Source: Chachezhania antarctica (GTDB lineage Bacteria > Pseudomonadota > Alphaproteobacteria > Rhodobacterales > Rhodobacteraceae). Taken from it: a stretch of DNA of 64,000 bases. Positions 26,032-35,719 of this stretch are shown here, piece by piece. The stretch is from assembly GCF_003646465.1 (NCBI RefSeq), contig NZ_QZEX01000001.1, forward strand, positions 456,235 to 520,234, given 5' to 3'. Position numbers and translations under genes: made by a program. The notes below the pieces were generated by a model. That model was not told the DNA's origin. It did no database searches and saw only the letters and a list, made by a program, of their open reading frames with translations. Every line of letters starts with the position of its first letter. Position 1 is the stretch's first letter.

Positions 26032-26274
26032 TTGTACCTCCTTGAACCAACGCCACAGGTGGCGCGTTTTACCAATCAATGAAATACGTTAGCGGAGATC
26101 CCGCTGCACGCACTGCAAAATGGACCGATGCGCAAGGGGTTGCCAACCCGAAAGTCGCCGCCATGGGCGGCTCCGTGCGCAATTGCCCGGGCGATGGGCG
26201 GTTCGAGCTGTCCGGGGCCGATCCCGTCCAGTCTTCGGGCCTTGGGCCGCCCCCATTGACAAAGGCTACGCCAA

Positions 26275-26310
26275 GAAAAAAGCCCCGCACGGCGATCCGT
26301 GCGGGGCTTC
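26275..26310 (-). terminator. Rho-independent terminator of the hsp20 gene
   Basis: Arms 26281-26292 and 26297-26308 form a perfect 12-bp GC-rich stem with a four-base loop. Read on the minus strand, the stem is followed by a run of six T, 32 bases beyond the Hsp20 stop codon. The 311 bases between DUF2798 and hsp20 otherwise show nothing recognisable. Confidence 0.9.
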
Positions 26311-26341
26311 GTGTGAATGATCGTTCCTGAAAGAACGGGTC

Positions 26342-26818
26342 TTAGTTCACCGCGTTCTGATCGACGCTGGCTTCGACGACATTGTTGTCGGCAGTGTCCG
26401 ACGCGATGGCGACGCGGCGCGGTTTCAGCGCCTCGGGCACTTCGCGCTTCAGGTCGATATGCAGCATGCCGTCCGAATGGCTGGCGCCGGTCACGTAGAC
26501 GTGGTCGGCCAGCGCAAAGCGGCGTTCGAAGGCACGGGTGGCGATGCCGCGGTGCAGGAACTTGCGCTCTTCGGTCTCGTCGGCCTTTCGGGCCGCCACG
26601 ACCAGTGCGTTCTCCTTCACTTCGACCGAAAGATCCTCGGCCGAGAACCCGGCAACGGCGACCGAAATCCGGTAGGCGTCGTCCGCGGTCTTTTCGATGT
26701 TGTACGGGGGGTAGGTGGGCTGCTGAGCCTCACTGCTCATCACGCGGTCCATCATGTCTGCGATCTGGTCGAAACCGACGGTGGCGCGGTGCAGCGGTGC
26801 AAAGTCAAACGTACGCAT
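26342..26818 (-). CDS. Hsp20 family small heat-shock protein
   Basis: A 158-residue alpha-crystallin domain protein of the IbpA type. It begins MRTFDFAPLHRATVGFD, as most alphaproteobacterial class A sHsps do. PPYNIEKTADDAYRISVAVAGF opens the alpha-crystallin domain and HRGIATRAFERRFALADHV with GMLHIDL are its later strands. It binds unfolded proteins and hands them to DnaK/ClpB. I chose ATG 26818 for the family N-terminus; ATG 26833 and 26851 in frame are alternatives. A possible RpoH-type promoter lies about 100 bases upstream and a strong terminator follows. Confidence 0.92.
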   Translation of the reverse strand: MRTFDFAPLHRATVGFDQIADMMDRVMSSEAQQPTYPPYNIEKTADDAYRISVAVAGFSAEDLSVEVKENALVVAARKADETEERKFLHRGIATRAFERRFALADHVYVTGASHSDGMLHIDLKREVPEALKPRRVAIASDTADNNVVEASVDQNAVN

Positions 26819-26914
26819 ATGTATCATCCTCATCTCGTGAGCGATTATCATGTGCCCTCCATCCGGACGGGCGGTTCTTCAGCAGGACCCAGATGTGGCG
26901 CCCTGCTGGTCAGG

Positions 26915-26943
26915 ATGTGGGAATGTCTCCGCGGCCTGTCAAG
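26915..26943 (-). promoter_or_regulatory. Possible heat-shock (RpoH-type) promoter for hsp20
   Basis: On the minus strand, CTTGACA (complement of 26937-26943) is followed after 15 bases by CCCACAT (complement of 26915-26921), close to the sigma-32 pattern CTTGAAA ... CCCCAT. The position fits a leader of about 90 bases. Confidence 0.4.
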
Positions 26944-26976
26944 ACATGTGCACGCGAGAAATGCGACCCTGCGCCG

Positions 26977-28281
26977 TCAGGCGGCGTGGGCCGCCAGGGC
27001 TGCGGGTTTCGGCCCCCCGGTGGCCCAGTCGAGAAGCTCAACCGTATGCACCACCGGCACGCCGCTGCCCGATCCGATCTGGATCATGCAGCCGATATTG
27101 CCCGCCGCGATGATCTGCGGGTCGGTGGCCTTTAGCGTTTCGATCTTGCGCGCCTTCAACTGCGCGGAGATCTCGGGCTGCATCAGGTTGTACGTCCCGG
27201 CGGACCCGCAGCACAGGTGCGGGTCGGCGGGTTCCACCACCTGGAACCCGGCGGTCTTCAGCAGGTCCTTCGGCGCGAACTTCACCTTCTGCCCGTGCTG
27301 CAAGGAACAGGCGGCATGATAGGCGACGCGCGTACCGGCTGCGGGGTTCGTCATGTCCTCGGGCAGGCCGATCCGCGTCAACAGTTCGGACACATCGACC
27401 GCCAGCCCGGCCACGCGGGCGGCATCTTCGGCCAGTTCGTGGTGCGCGAACATATGCCCGTAATCCTTCACCGTCGTCCCGCAGCCCGAGGTATTGATCA
27501 CGATGGCATCGAGCCCCTCGCCATCCATCTCCGCCGTCCAGGCGCGGATGTTGTGCGCGGCGGTCGCGTGGGCATCGGACGAACGGCCCATGTGATGGGT
27601 CAGCGCCCCGCAGCAGCCGGCGCCCTTGGCCACGATAACCTCGCAGCCCAGCCGGGTCAGCAGGCGTATCGTGGCGTCGTTGATATCGGTGTTCAGAGCC
27701 CGCTGCGCACATCCCGTCATCAGGGCGACGCGGAGTTTCTTCGGCGCTGTGGGGGCAAAGCTTTGCGGATCGTCATTGCGGCTGACCGGAGGCAGCCGCT
27801 TCGGCGCCATGTCCAGCATCGCGCGCAGGCGTGCATCCGGCACCAGCCCCCGGAACGGTCGCGCGACCCGCGCGCCCAGAAGCGCCAGCCGGAACCGCGT
27901 CGGATAGGGCAGGATCTGCGCCAGCACCCAGCGCAGCGCGCGGTCGGTGAAGGGCCGCTTGTAGCGTTCCTCGATATAGGCGCGCGCATGGTCGACCAGA
28001 TGCATGTAATGCACGCCCGACGGGCAGGTCGTCATGCAGGCCAGGCACGACAGGCAGCGGTCGATATGCTTGACGGTCTTCGGATCGGGATCGCGCTCGT
28101 TCTCCAGCATGTCCTTGATCAGGTAGATCCGACCGCGCGGGCTGTCGAGCTCGTCTCCCAGCACCTGGTAGGTGGGGCAGGTGGCGGTGCAGAACCCGCA
28201 ATGTACGCAGGCCCGCAGGATCTGGTTGGCGCGGGCGGTGCCGGGATTGGCCAGCTGGCTGTCGGTGAAATTCGTCTGCAT
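26977..28281 (-). CDS. glcF: Glycolate oxidase iron-sulfur subunit GlcF
   Basis: A 434-residue electron-transfer subunit. Two [4Fe-4S] motifs are visible: Cys25-28-31-35 in CVHCGFCTATCP and Cys76-79-82-86 in CLSCLACMTTCP. Two CCG domains follow (GAGCCGALTHHMG and LCCGSAGTYNLM). GlcF takes electrons from the GlcD/GlcE flavoprotein during oxidation of glycolate to glyoxylate and passes them to the respiratory chain at the inner membrane. It is the last gene of glcD-glcE-glcF, 8 bases after glcE. Confidence 0.95.
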   Translation of the reverse strand: MQTNFTDSQLANPGTARANQILRACVHCGFCTATCPTYQVLGDELDSPRGRIYLIKDMLENERDPDPKTVKHIDRCLSCLACMTTCPSGVHYMHLVDHARAYIEERYKRPFTDRALRWVLAQILPYPTRFRLALLGARVARPFRGLVPDARLRAMLDMAPKRLPPVSRNDDPQSFAPTAPKKLRVALMTGCAQRALNTDINDATIRLLTRLGCEVIVAKGAGCCGALTHHMGRSSDAHATAAHNIRAWTAEMDGEGLDAIVINTSGCGTTVKDYGHMFAHHELAEDAARVAGLAVDVSELLTRIGLPEDMTNPAAGTRVAYHAACSLQHGQKVKFAPKDLLKTAGFQVVEPADPHLCCGSAGTYNLMQPEISAQLKARKIETLKATDPQIIAAGNIGCMIQIGSGSGVPVVHTVELLDWATGGPKPAALAAHAA

Positions 28282-28289
28282 GTGGCCTC

Positions 28290-29414
28290 TCAGGCGGCCC
28301 GGGCCATCAGGCCGGGATTGAACAGTCCCTTCGGATCGAACCGCGCCCGCAGGCCGGCGGTCAGGGCCGCGACAGGGGCGGGCTCAGACTGAAACGTGCC
28401 AAGCTGCGCGCGCGTCTCGGGCGCGGCGCGGACGAGTGTCGCATGGCCCCCGAAATCGCCCAGCCGGGTCCGCAGATCGGTGCCCTTTGGCATCAGCACC
28501 CAGATCAGCCCGCCGCCCCAGTCGAAGATCAGCCCGCTGGCCCCGGCCTTTTCGGCCAGTGCCGGGGCGTCGGACGGCTTGCACGACACCCGCCAGACAT
28601 CGCCGGCCGCTTCGTGAAACGGCTTCACGTCGCGAATCGCCGCCCAGTCGGCCGCGGTGTCGAGCGCCACATGCGCCGCGCCGAAGCCCTCCAGCAAGGC
28701 CTGCAGCCGCCCCGTCCGGTAGCGCACCTGCTCCTCGAACCCTTCCACGCGGATCATGGTCACCGGCGCGCCATCCGGCCCCTCAGGCAGATGGGCCGCC
28801 CCCGTCACCTCGAACGGAGATCCCAGCGTCCGCGACATCGCCGCCACCGCGCGTTCGGTCGACAACCCGGTCAGTACGACACTGCCCTGCGCGGCGGGTG
28901 CTGGCAGGACCTTAAGCGCCACTTCCGTCAGCACGCCAAGGCTGCCCCAGCTTCCCGCCGTCAGCTTGACCAGATCATAGCCGGTCACGTTTTTCATCAC
29001 GCGCCCGCCATTGCGGATCACGGTCCCGGTCCCGTCGACGAACCGAACGCCCAGTGCGAAATCCCGCGCCGCGCCCGCCTGTATCCGCCGGGGGCCGGAG
29101 ACATTGGCCGCGATCACCCCGCCGATCGTCGGCGCGCCAACGGTCCCCAGAAGCCCGCGATGATCCATCGGCTCGAACGCCAGTCGCTGGCCCTCGGCCG
29201 CCAGCGCCGTCTCGACCTCCGCCACCGCAGTCCCCGCCTGCACTACCAGCGTCAGCGCGCCGGGCTCGTAAAGCGTGATCCCCGACAAGCCGCCGGTCTC
29301 GATCACCTCGCCGGTCTCGGGCCGCACACCCCGCGTGCCGCCCCCGACAATCGCCAAGGGCCCTTGGGCCGTCGCCACCGCTTCTGCAAGCTCTGCCTCA
29401 GTTCCCGGTCGCAC
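28290..29414 (-). CDS. glcE: Glycolate oxidase FAD-binding subunit GlcE
   Basis: A 374-residue FAD-binding protein of the PCMH type. LAIVGGGTRGVRPETG and GLLGTVGAPTIGGVIAANVSGPRR are the FAD pyrophosphate and adenine loops; KNVTGYDLVKLTAGSWGSLGVL is the later conserved block. It is shorter than GlcD and lacks that protein's C-terminal substrate cap, as usual for GlcE. The GTG/ATG-type start at 29414 lies beside an intergenic repeat that separates it from glcD by 72 bases, and glcF follows 8 bases after its stop. Confidence 0.93.
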   Translation of the reverse strand: MRPGTEAELAEAVATAQGPLAIVGGGTRGVRPETGEVIETGGLSGITLYEPGALTLVVQAGTAVAEVETALAAEGQRLAFEPMDHRGLLGTVGAPTIGGVIAANVSGPRRIQAGAARDFALGVRFVDGTGTVIRNGGRVMKNVTGYDLVKLTAGSWGSLGVLTEVALKVLPAPAAQGSVVLTGLSTERAVAAMSRTLGSPFEVTGAAHLPEGPDGAPVTMIRVEGFEEQVRYRTGRLQALLEGFGAAHVALDTAADWAAIRDVKPFHEAAGDVWRVSCKPSDAPALAEKAGASGLIFDWGGGLIWVLMPKGTDLRTRLGDFGGHATLVRAAPETRAQLGTFQSEPAPVAALTAGLRARFDPKGLFNPGLMARAA

Positions 29415-29422
29415 CGGCCATC

Positions 29423-29486
29423 CCCTTCTTCTTTCCGGAAATACTCGCGGGGGGCACGGGGGGCCGCCAGCCCCCCGCCTGTGCCC
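29423..29486. repeat. Intergenic AAATACTCC-type repeat, copy 2 (inside glc operon)
   Basis: CTTTCCGGAAATACTCGCGG is followed by GGGGGGCCGCCAGCCCCCC, a strong palindrome. It fills the gap between glcD and glcE. Its position within an operon argues that it does not fully terminate transcription; it could adjust relative subunit levels. Confidence 0.75.
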
Positions 29487-30932
29487 TCACGCCGCCACGT
29501 CCCGTTGCCGCCGCGCGCCTGACGCATCCAGCGGGAAGACCTTCGCCGGGTTCAGAAGCCACGCCGGATCGAACACGTCCTTCACCGCCATCTGCGCCTC
29601 CAGATCCGCGTCGCCATATTGCACCCGCATCAGATCGCGCTTTTCCACGCCCACGCCATGTTCGCCCGTCAGGCAACCGCCGACCTCGACGCACAGCTTC
29701 AGGATCTCGGCGCCGAAGGCCTCGCAGATCTCAAGCTGGCCCGGCGTATTGGCATCGAACAGGATCAGCGGATGCATGTTCCCGTCGCCGGCATGGAAGA
29801 CGTTCGCCACCTTCAGCCCGAACTCCTCCGACATCTCGCCCATGCGCCGCAGCACCTCGGGAAGGGCTGACACCGGGATCGTCCCGTCGAGGCACATGTA
29901 ATCGTTCAGCACGCCCATCGCCCCGAAGGCGCTCTTGCGTCCCAGCCAGATCCGCGCGGCATCGTCGGCATCCCGCGCCTCGCGCAGTTCCACCGGATCG
30001 TGCCGCCGGGCGATCTCCAGGATCGTCTCAAGCTGCGCCGCGATCTCGGGGTCGGAGCCTTCGACCTCCACGATCAGCAGCGCCTCGCAAAGCGGATAAC
30101 CCGCCTTGGCGAAATCCTCGCACGCCTCGATACAGAGCTTGTCCATGAACTCGATCGCCACCGGCAGCACGCCCGACCGGATGATGTCGGCCACGCAGGC
30201 GCCGGCGGCTTCGCTGCTGTCGAACCCCATCAGAACAGGCCGCGCGCCTTCGGGCTTGTGCAGGATGCGCAAGGTGGCTTCCGTCACCACGCCCAGTTGC
30301 CCTTCCGACCCGCAGACGACGCCCAGAAGATCCAGGCCGCCGGCATCCAGATGCGCGCCGCCAAGTTCCACCACGGTGCCGTCCATCAGCACCATTTTCA
30401 CGCCCATCAGGTTATTCGTGGTGACACCATATTTCAGGCAATGCGCCCCGCCCGAGTTCATCGCCACGTTGCCCGCGATTGCGCAGGCCAGCTGGCTGGA
30501 CGGGTCCGGGGCGTAGAAGAAGCCTTCCGCCTCGACCGCGCCGGTGACGGACAGGTTCGTGCGCCCCGTCTGCACCCGGATGAACCGGTTTTCATAGTCG
30601 GTTTCCAGAACGTCGCTCATCCGCGCCACGCCCAGGATCACGCTGTCGGCCGTGGGCAAGGCCCCGCCCGCAAGCGACGTGCCCGATCCGCGCGGGACAA
30701 CCGGAACACCTTCCTGATGGCATATCTTCAGCACCGCCGCGACCTCCTCGGTCGAGCCGGGCAGGACGGCCAGCATCGGCGGGCATGCATAGGCGGTCAG
30801 CGCGTCGCATTCGTAGACCTTCGCCTCGGCCGGGTCCGAGATCACGGCCTCCGCCGGCAGGACTTCGGACAGGCGGTCGCGCAGGCGGTCCTTCTTCGCA
30901 AGGATCGACGGATCAGGCTGCGGCATCTGCAT
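29487..30932 (-). CDS. glcD: Glycolate oxidase catalytic subunit GlcD
   Basis: A 481-residue FAD-linked oxidase. VVPRGSGTSLAGGALP and SQLACAIAGNVAMNSGGAHCLKYG are FAD-binding loops; NVFHAGDGNMHPLILFD and LTGEHGVGVEKRDLM in the C-terminal cap hold the metal and substrate His residues. It oxidises glycolate to glyoxylate, for example from photorespiratory-type algal exudates. ATG at 30932 is chosen because GGAGG lies 8 bases upstream; the open frame to 31040 is Arg-rich and out of family. It is the first gene of glcD-glcE-glcF. No glcC-type regulator is next to it. Confidence 0.95.
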   Translation of the reverse strand: MQMPQPDPSILAKKDRLRDRLSEVLPAEAVISDPAEAKVYECDALTAYACPPMLAVLPGSTEEVAAVLKICHQEGVPVVPRGSGTSLAGGALPTADSVILGVARMSDVLETDYENRFIRVQTGRTNLSVTGAVEAEGFFYAPDPSSQLACAIAGNVAMNSGGAHCLKYGVTTNNLMGVKMVLMDGTVVELGGAHLDAGGLDLLGVVCGSEGQLGVVTEATLRILHKPEGARPVLMGFDSSEAAGACVADIIRSGVLPVAIEFMDKLCIEACEDFAKAGYPLCEALLIVEVEGSDPEIAAQLETILEIARRHDPVELREARDADDAARIWLGRKSAFGAMGVLNDYMCLDGTIPVSALPEVLRRMGEMSEEFGLKVANVFHAGDGNMHPLILFDANTPGQLEICEAFGAEILKLCVEVGGCLTGEHGVGVEKRDLMRVQYGDADLEAQMAVKDVFDPAWLLNPAKVFPLDASGARRQRDVAA

Positions 30933-31091
30933 GTGGCACCTCCATCGCCGGGCGGTCGCTGACCGACCCTTTCGAACATCCAGCCTAGCGCCTTTCGATC
31001 CGTCAAGAAACCTGTTCCGGCCGGGGCAGGGTAACAGCACCCAACGAAGTGTTTACCTCCGGGACCTCCTGCGCCGGGTAAGGTCCGCAGC

Positions 31092-31451
31092 ATGAGACTT
31101 GTTGCAACCCTGTGCCTCGGCTTCATCGCCGGGCAGGCCGCCGCCGATCCGGCTGTGATCGAGAACGTGGAGGCCGTGCAAAGCGGCGCCACCTGGCGGT
31201 TCGACGTCACCTTGCGCCACGGCGACACGGGCGCACATTATGTCGATGCGTTCCGTGTTCTGGACACGGACGGCAACGTCCTGGGCACGCGGGTCCTGTT
31301 GCATTCGCACGAGAATGAACAACCCTTCACGCGGTCGCTAATGGGCGTTGCGTTGCCTGAAGGAACTGATGTCGTGCAGGTGGAAAGCCGGGACACGACG
31401 ACCGGCTGGTCAGGAAATCTGCAGGACGTTCAGCTGACGCCAGACGGCTAG
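31092..31451 (+). CDS. Hypothetical exported protein
   Basis: A 119-residue protein with a signal peptide (MRLVATLCLGFIAGQAAADP, cleavage after AAA). The mature part is beta-rich: TWRFDVTLRHGDTGAHYVDAF and VLHSHENEQPFTRSLMG, and it contains several His residues (H43, H49, H71, H73 region). I recognise no family by name; similar short periplasmic proteins are annotated as hypothetical in roseobacters. It is flanked by divergent glcD and convergent rlmH and stands alone. Confidence 0.8.
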   Translation: MRLVATLCLGFIAGQAAADPAVIENVEAVQSGATWRFDVTLRHGDTGAHYVDAFRVLDTDGNVLGTRVLLHSHENEQPFTRSLMGVALPEGTDVVQVESRDTTTGWSGNLQDVQLTPDG

Positions 31452-31482
31452 GCCGCAACGCGCCACAACCAGTCTGCGCCGG

Positions 31483-31953
31483 TCAGGCCCGGTGATAGGG
31501 GCTTCCCGAAAGAATCGTCGCCGCACGGTAAAGCTGTTCGGCCAGCATCACGCGGACCAGCATATGCGGCCAGACCATGGTGCCGAAGGACAGCATCAGG
31601 TCGGCCTCGCCCCGCAATCCCGGGTCCAGCCCGTCGGCGCCGCCGATCATCAGGGTCACGTCACCGCGCCCGTCATCGCGCCAGTGCGCAAGGTGGTCGG
31701 CGAATTTTTCTGATCGAAGGGTCTTGCCGCGTTCGTCCAGCAGCAGCGTCACCGCGCCGTCGGGGCGGGCCTTGCGCAGCAGGTCGGCCTCGGCCGTCAT
31801 GCCGGCGTTCTTCTTGTCCTCGACCTCCACCACCCGCGCCGGGCCAAGGCCCAGGGCGCGGCCGGTGCGGTCGAAACGGGTCAGGTAATCATCGACAAGC
31901 GTCTTTTCGGGGCCTGCGCGCAGGCGCCCGACCGCGCAGATCGTGATGCGCAT
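31483..31953 (-). CDS. rlmH: 23S rRNA pseudouridine-1915 N3-methyltransferase
   Basis: A 156-residue SPOUT-class methyltransferase. It begins MRITICAVGRLRAGPE and has the SAM-binding knot segments LLDERGKTLRSEKFADHL, MIGGADGLDPGLR and SFGTMVWPHMLVRVMLAEQLYRA by position, ending in SGSPYHRA, which is nearly invariant. It methylates pseudouridine 1915 in helix 69 of 23S rRNA. It follows rsfS by 47 bases, the usual arrangement. I use ATG 31953 because family members begin MRI. Confidence 0.96.
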   Translation of the reverse strand: MRITICAVGRLRAGPEKTLVDDYLTRFDRTGRALGLGPARVVEVEDKKNAGMTAEADLLRKARPDGAVTLLLDERGKTLRSEKFADHLAHWRDDGRGDVTLMIGGADGLDPGLRGEADLMLSFGTMVWPHMLVRVMLAEQLYRAATILSGSPYHRA

Positions 31954-32000
31954 ACCAGCATCCAATCAGGCCTCGAAGGACCCCGGAAAGGTCAGTGTCT

Positions 32001-32426
32001 TCAGACGTTCGCCGCGGAGGCGTCGCCGGGAAGCCACATCTTTTCGAGCTGGTAGAACTCGCGCACTTCGGGACGGAATACATGAACGATCACGTCGCCG
32101 GTATCGATCAGCACCCAGTCACCGGTCTCCTTGCCTTCCATGCGGGCGGAACGCCCGTATTCGGACTTGAGCCGGTCGATGAGCTTTTCGGCCATGGCAG
32201 AGACCTGGCGCGACGAACGCCCCGTGGCCACGACCATGTAGTCGCCGATGGCAGATTTGCCGCGCAGATCAATCTGCACGATGTCTTCCGCCTTGTCATC
32301 GTCAAGAGAATTCAGGATTCGATCCAGGAGCGCTTCGCTCGTCAGATCGGTGTGGGCCATCAGGCCGGCCCGCTCGTCGGCAACCATGACCGCGTCAGCG
32401 TGGGTTGACAGGACATCGTCCTCCAT
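32001..32426 (-). CDS. rsfS: Ribosome silencing factor RsfS
   Basis: A 141-residue RsfS/RsfA (YbeB) protein. DDDKAEDIVQIDLRGKSAIGDYMVVATGRSSRQV by position and GDWVLIDTGDVIVHVFRPEVREFYQLEKMW are the conserved core. It binds uL14 and blocks joining of the ribosomal subunits under starvation. The start is uncertain: ATG 32426, 32387 and 32360 are all in frame and none has a strong ribosome-binding site. The core starts at about residue 35 of the longest form given here. It is co-directional with rlmH. Confidence 0.93.
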   Translation of the reverse strand: MEDDVLSTHADAVMVADERAGLMAHTDLTSEALLDRILNSLDDDKAEDIVQIDLRGKSAIGDYMVVATGRSSRQVSAMAEKLIDRLKSEYGRSARMEGKETGDWVLIDTGDVIVHVFRPEVREFYQLEKMWLPGDASAANV

Positions 32427-32516
32427 TGGTTCACGCCGTGAAACCGCGGCGCTCGGGTATCGCAAAAATAGCAATCTATCGGCAAAGTTTCAATGACGCT
32501 GGCGTAGAGTGGTAAC

Positions 32517-33905
32517 TCACGGTGCGTCAGAAGGCGGTTTCCCGGGCGAATCGTCGCCGAGAAGCCGCACTTCGCGCTGCGGGAACGGGATCGAAATGCC
32601 GTTTTCCCGGAACGCGTCCCAGAGCGCAAGGTAGACATTGCCCCGCACGTTGGTCAGCCCCAACGTCGTGTCCGAGATCCAGAACCGCAAGATGTAGTCG
32701 ACGCTGCTGTCCCCGAACCCCACTATATGACAGACCGGCGCGCTGGGCACCGAAAGCACCCTCTGCACACCGGATGCCGCCTCGATGGCCACGCGGCGCA
32801 CCTTGTGCGGATCGTCCTGGTAGGACGTGCCGAAGTGGATATCCAGCCGCACACGTTCGTTGGAATGGGTCCAGTTGACCACCTGTCCGGTGATCAGGTC
32901 CTCGTTCGGGATCAGGTATTCCCGTCCGTCCCGCGTCACCACGGACACGTAGCGCGCGCCCAGAGAATCGATCCAGCCGAATGTTTCGCCCAGCGAGATC
33001 ACGTCCCCCGGCTTGATCGACCGGTCGAGCAGGATGATCACCCCGGACACCAGGTTCGATACCACCTTCTGCAAGCCGAAGCCGATGCCGACCCCGATGG
33101 CGCCCGACAGGATCGCCAGCCCGGTCAGGTCGAACCCCAGTGCCTGAACGCCGAACAGCACGACCATCCCGTACAGAACAAGCTGGGTGATCTTGATCCC
33201 CAGCACCTGCATCGAAGGCGAGATGTCTTCGTTCCGCCGCAACCCACCGGCGGCGGCGTTGGTCAGCAGCCGCGCACCGATCAAGAGCGCGGTAATCAGC
33301 ACGAGCGCCTTGATCAGTACCAAAGCCGTCAGCCGGAAGGTTCCGATGCTCAGCGCCAGTTGATCCAGGAAGGTTACCGTCTCGTCCAGGAATCCAAGGG
33401 CGAGAAGCGTCACGTAGGCCCAGAGCGACACCTCGACCACGCGTCTCAGCGTCCGGTTGCGCACCAGCCGGGACCCGATCCCGATGGCCAGCCAGGCAAG
33501 GGCAATGGTGGCGACTATCCCGATCAGCCAGCTGCGCGAGGGCCAGGTGACCTCCTGCATCACCGCGTAGACGGTCCAGGACAGGATCACGAAATAGATC
33601 ATGCTCAGCCGGTCGCGCAGGTGGATCAGCAAACGCAGCTGCCATTTCGGCCAGCCCGCGCGGGCCCGCATCCAGCCGTCGATCCGCTCGCGCGTCGCCA
33701 GCCGCAGCAGGATCGACAGGCCGACCAGCCCCAGCAGGATCAGGATCTGGTATTGCCGCCAGCCCGGTGTGATCACGATCAGCCAGAGGGATTCCAGCCA
33801 GTCGAGCACCGAATTCGCTGCGGCATGGGGATCGAGCTCAAGTTCCGTGGCAAGGAGCGGCGGCGGGTCGGCGCCCGGGGTCTCGGGGGTGATTTCCTCG
33901 TCCAT
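32517..33905 (-). CDS. MscS-family mechanosensitive ion channel
   Basis: A 462-residue inner-membrane protein with about six membrane segments before the MscS core. The pore helix and gate are in GLAILSGAIGVGIGFGLQKVVSNLVSG (by position), followed by the beta domain LLDRSIKPGDVISLG and GWIDSLGARYVSVVTRDGREYLIPNE. It opens under osmotic downshock to release solutes. The N-terminal extra segments place it with the larger YbdG/MscM-like members. ATG 33905 is the likely start; the open frame beyond it is short and basic. The 269 bases between it and leuC hold both divergent promoters and no recognisable gene. Confidence 0.9.
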   Translation of the reverse strand: MDEEITPETPGADPPPLLATELELDPHAAANSVLDWLESLWLIVITPGWRQYQILILLGLVGLSILLRLATRERIDGWMRARAGWPKWQLRLLIHLRDRLSMIYFVILSWTVYAVMQEVTWPSRSWLIGIVATIALAWLAIGIGSRLVRNRTLRRVVEVSLWAYVTLLALGFLDETVTFLDQLALSIGTFRLTALVLIKALVLITALLIGARLLTNAAAGGLRRNEDISPSMQVLGIKITQLVLYGMVVLFGVQALGFDLTGLAILSGAIGVGIGFGLQKVVSNLVSGVIILLDRSIKPGDVISLGETFGWIDSLGARYVSVVTRDGREYLIPNEDLITGQVVNWTHSNERVRLDIHFGTSYQDDPHKVRRVAIEAASGVQRVLSVPSAPVCHIVGFGDSSVDYILRFWISDTTLGLTNVRGNVYLALWDAFRENGISIPFPQREVRLLGDDSPGKPPSDAP

Positions 33906-34174
33906 CGCGTGGTGGAGGTTCCTTCGTTCTGAACACGTCTTGAAGTAGTGTCGGCGGCGAGTTCGACCATGAAGCCACGTTTCGCCGCTTGATTGCAACA
34001 GGTGGCGGGCGTATCTCCCGGGGCATGGATTATTCGCCGGAGATCAGGATCGAGCTTCAGGACCGCACGCGACTGCGTGAGCGGTTCTTTGGCGCGTCCC
34101 GGTCCGTCCTTGCGCGTCTATGATGCGCATCACCCCCCAAGCCAGACAATTCCAAGCATGACGGGAGAGGACCG

Positions 34175-35578
34175 ATGTCCCCCAAGACACTCTATGACAA
34201 GATATGGGATGCCCACCTGGCCCACGAGGCCGACGACGGCACCTGCCTTCTGTATATCGACCGCCACCTCGTTCACGAAGTGACCAGCCCGCAGGCCTTC
34301 GAAGGTCTGCGCATGGCCGGCCGCACGGTGCACGCGCCCGACAAGACCATCGCCGTCCCGGACCACAACGTGCCGACGACGGCCGACCGCGTGAACGGCA
34401 TCACGAACGAGGAAAGCCGCATCCAGGTCGATGCGCTGGACACCAACGCCAAGGAATTCGGCGTCCATTACTACCCGGTCGACGATATCCGACAGGGCAT
34501 CGTGCACATCGTGGGCCCGGAGCAGGGCTGGACGCTGCCCGGCATGACCGTCGTCTGCGGTGACAGCCACACGGCGACCCACGGGGCTTTCGGCGCGCTG
34601 GCCCACGGCATCGGCACGTCCGAGGTCGAGCACGTGCTGGCCACCCAGACCCTGATCCAGAGCAAGTCGAAGAACATGAAGGTCGAGATCACGGGCAAGC
34701 TGAGCCCGGGTGTCACGGCCAAGGACATCACCATGTCCGTGATCGGCCAGACGGGCACCGCGGGCGGCACCGGTTACGTGATCGAGTATTGCGGCGAAGC
34801 GATCCGCGATCTGTCGATGGAAGGCCGGATGACGGTCTGCAACATGGCGATCGAAGGCGGCGCCCGCGCCGGCCTGATCGCGCCCGACGAAAAGACGTTC
34901 GACTACGTGAAGGGCCGCCCCCATGCGCCGAAGGGTGCGCAATGGGAAGCGGCGCTGAACTGGTGGAAGACGCTCTATTCCGATGACGACGCGCATTGGG
35001 ACAAGGTGATCACGCTGAAGGGCGAAGACATCGCCCCCGTCGTGACCTGGGGCACCTCTCCCGAGGACGTGCTGCCGATCACCGCGAACGTTCCGGACCC
35101 GGCCGACTTCAAGGGCGGCAAGGTCGACGCCGTGAAACGCTCGCTGGAGTACATGGGCCTGACGCCCGGCATGCCGCTGTCCGAGGTCGAGGTTGATACC
35201 GTCTTCATCGGCTCGTGCACCAATGGCCGGATCGAGGATCTGCGCGCCGCGGCCGCCGTGCTGAAGGGCAAGAAGATCAAGGACGGGATGCGCGCCATGA
35301 TCGTGCCCGGTTCGGGTCTTGTGCGCGCGCAGGCGGAAGAAGAGGGCCTTGCCGCCATCTTCGAAGAGGCCGGTTTCGAATGGCGCCTTGCGGGCTGTTC
35401 GATGTGCCTTGCGATGAACCCGGACCAGCTGGCGCCGGGCGAACGCTGCGCCTCGACATCGAACCGGAACTTCGAAGGCCGTCAGGGCCGTGGCGGACGC
35501 ACCCACCTTGTCAGCCCCGCGATGGCCGCCGCCGCTGCCGTGACCGGCCGGCTGACGGACGTCCGCGACCTGACGTGA
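34175..35578 (+). CDS. leuC: 3-isopropylmalate dehydratase large subunit
   Basis: A 467-residue aconitase-family subunit. [32 protein letters not shown] by position, [13 protein letters not shown] and [12 protein letters not shown] carry the three Cys ligands of the [4Fe-4S] cluster. With LeuD it converts 2-isopropylmalate to 3-isopropylmalate in leucine synthesis. GGGAGAGG lies before the ATG. Unlike the common leuCD pair, leuD begins about 950 bases later, with an HdeD-like gene and a repeat between them. Confidence 0.97.
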   Translation: MSPKTLYDKIWDAHLAHEADDGTCLLYIDRHLVHEVTSPQAFEGLRMAGRTVHAPDKTIAVPDHNVPTTADRVNGITNEESRIQVDALDTNAKEFGVHYYPVDDIRQGIVHIVGPEQGWTLPGMTVVCGDSHTATHGAFGALAHGIGTSEVEHVLATQTLIQSKSKNMKVEITGKLSPGVTAKDITMSVIGQTGTAGGTGYVIEYCGEAIRDLSMEGRMTVCNMAIEGGARAGLIAPDEKTFDYVKGRPHAPKGAQWEAALNWWKTLYSDDDAHWDKVITLKGEDIAPVVTWGTSPEDVLPITANVPDPADFKGGKVDAVKRSLEYMGLTPGMPLSEVEVDTVFIGSCTNGRIEDLRAAAAVLKGKKIKDGMRAMIVPGSGLVRAQAEEEGLAAIFEEAGFEWRLAGCSMCLAMNPDQLAPGERCASTSNRNFEGRQGRGGRTHLVSPAMAAAAAVTGRLTDVRDLT

Positions 35579-35719
35579 TCTGCGCGCGCCCCGGCATGCC
35601 CGGGGCGCGGCACACCGGCAACTGTTTTTCCGTTCGCGCGGTGCCCTGATTCTGGGCAATGGCATTATCGGCAAAAACACTGTAAGGCTTTGGCCAGAAA
35701 CAACTCTCGGGGTGGTACC

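Noticed and set aside
34025..34123. 32-codon frame before leuC as a possible leucine leader peptide
   Set aside because: Its few Leu codons are scattered and there is no attenuator hairpin with a T run before leuC.
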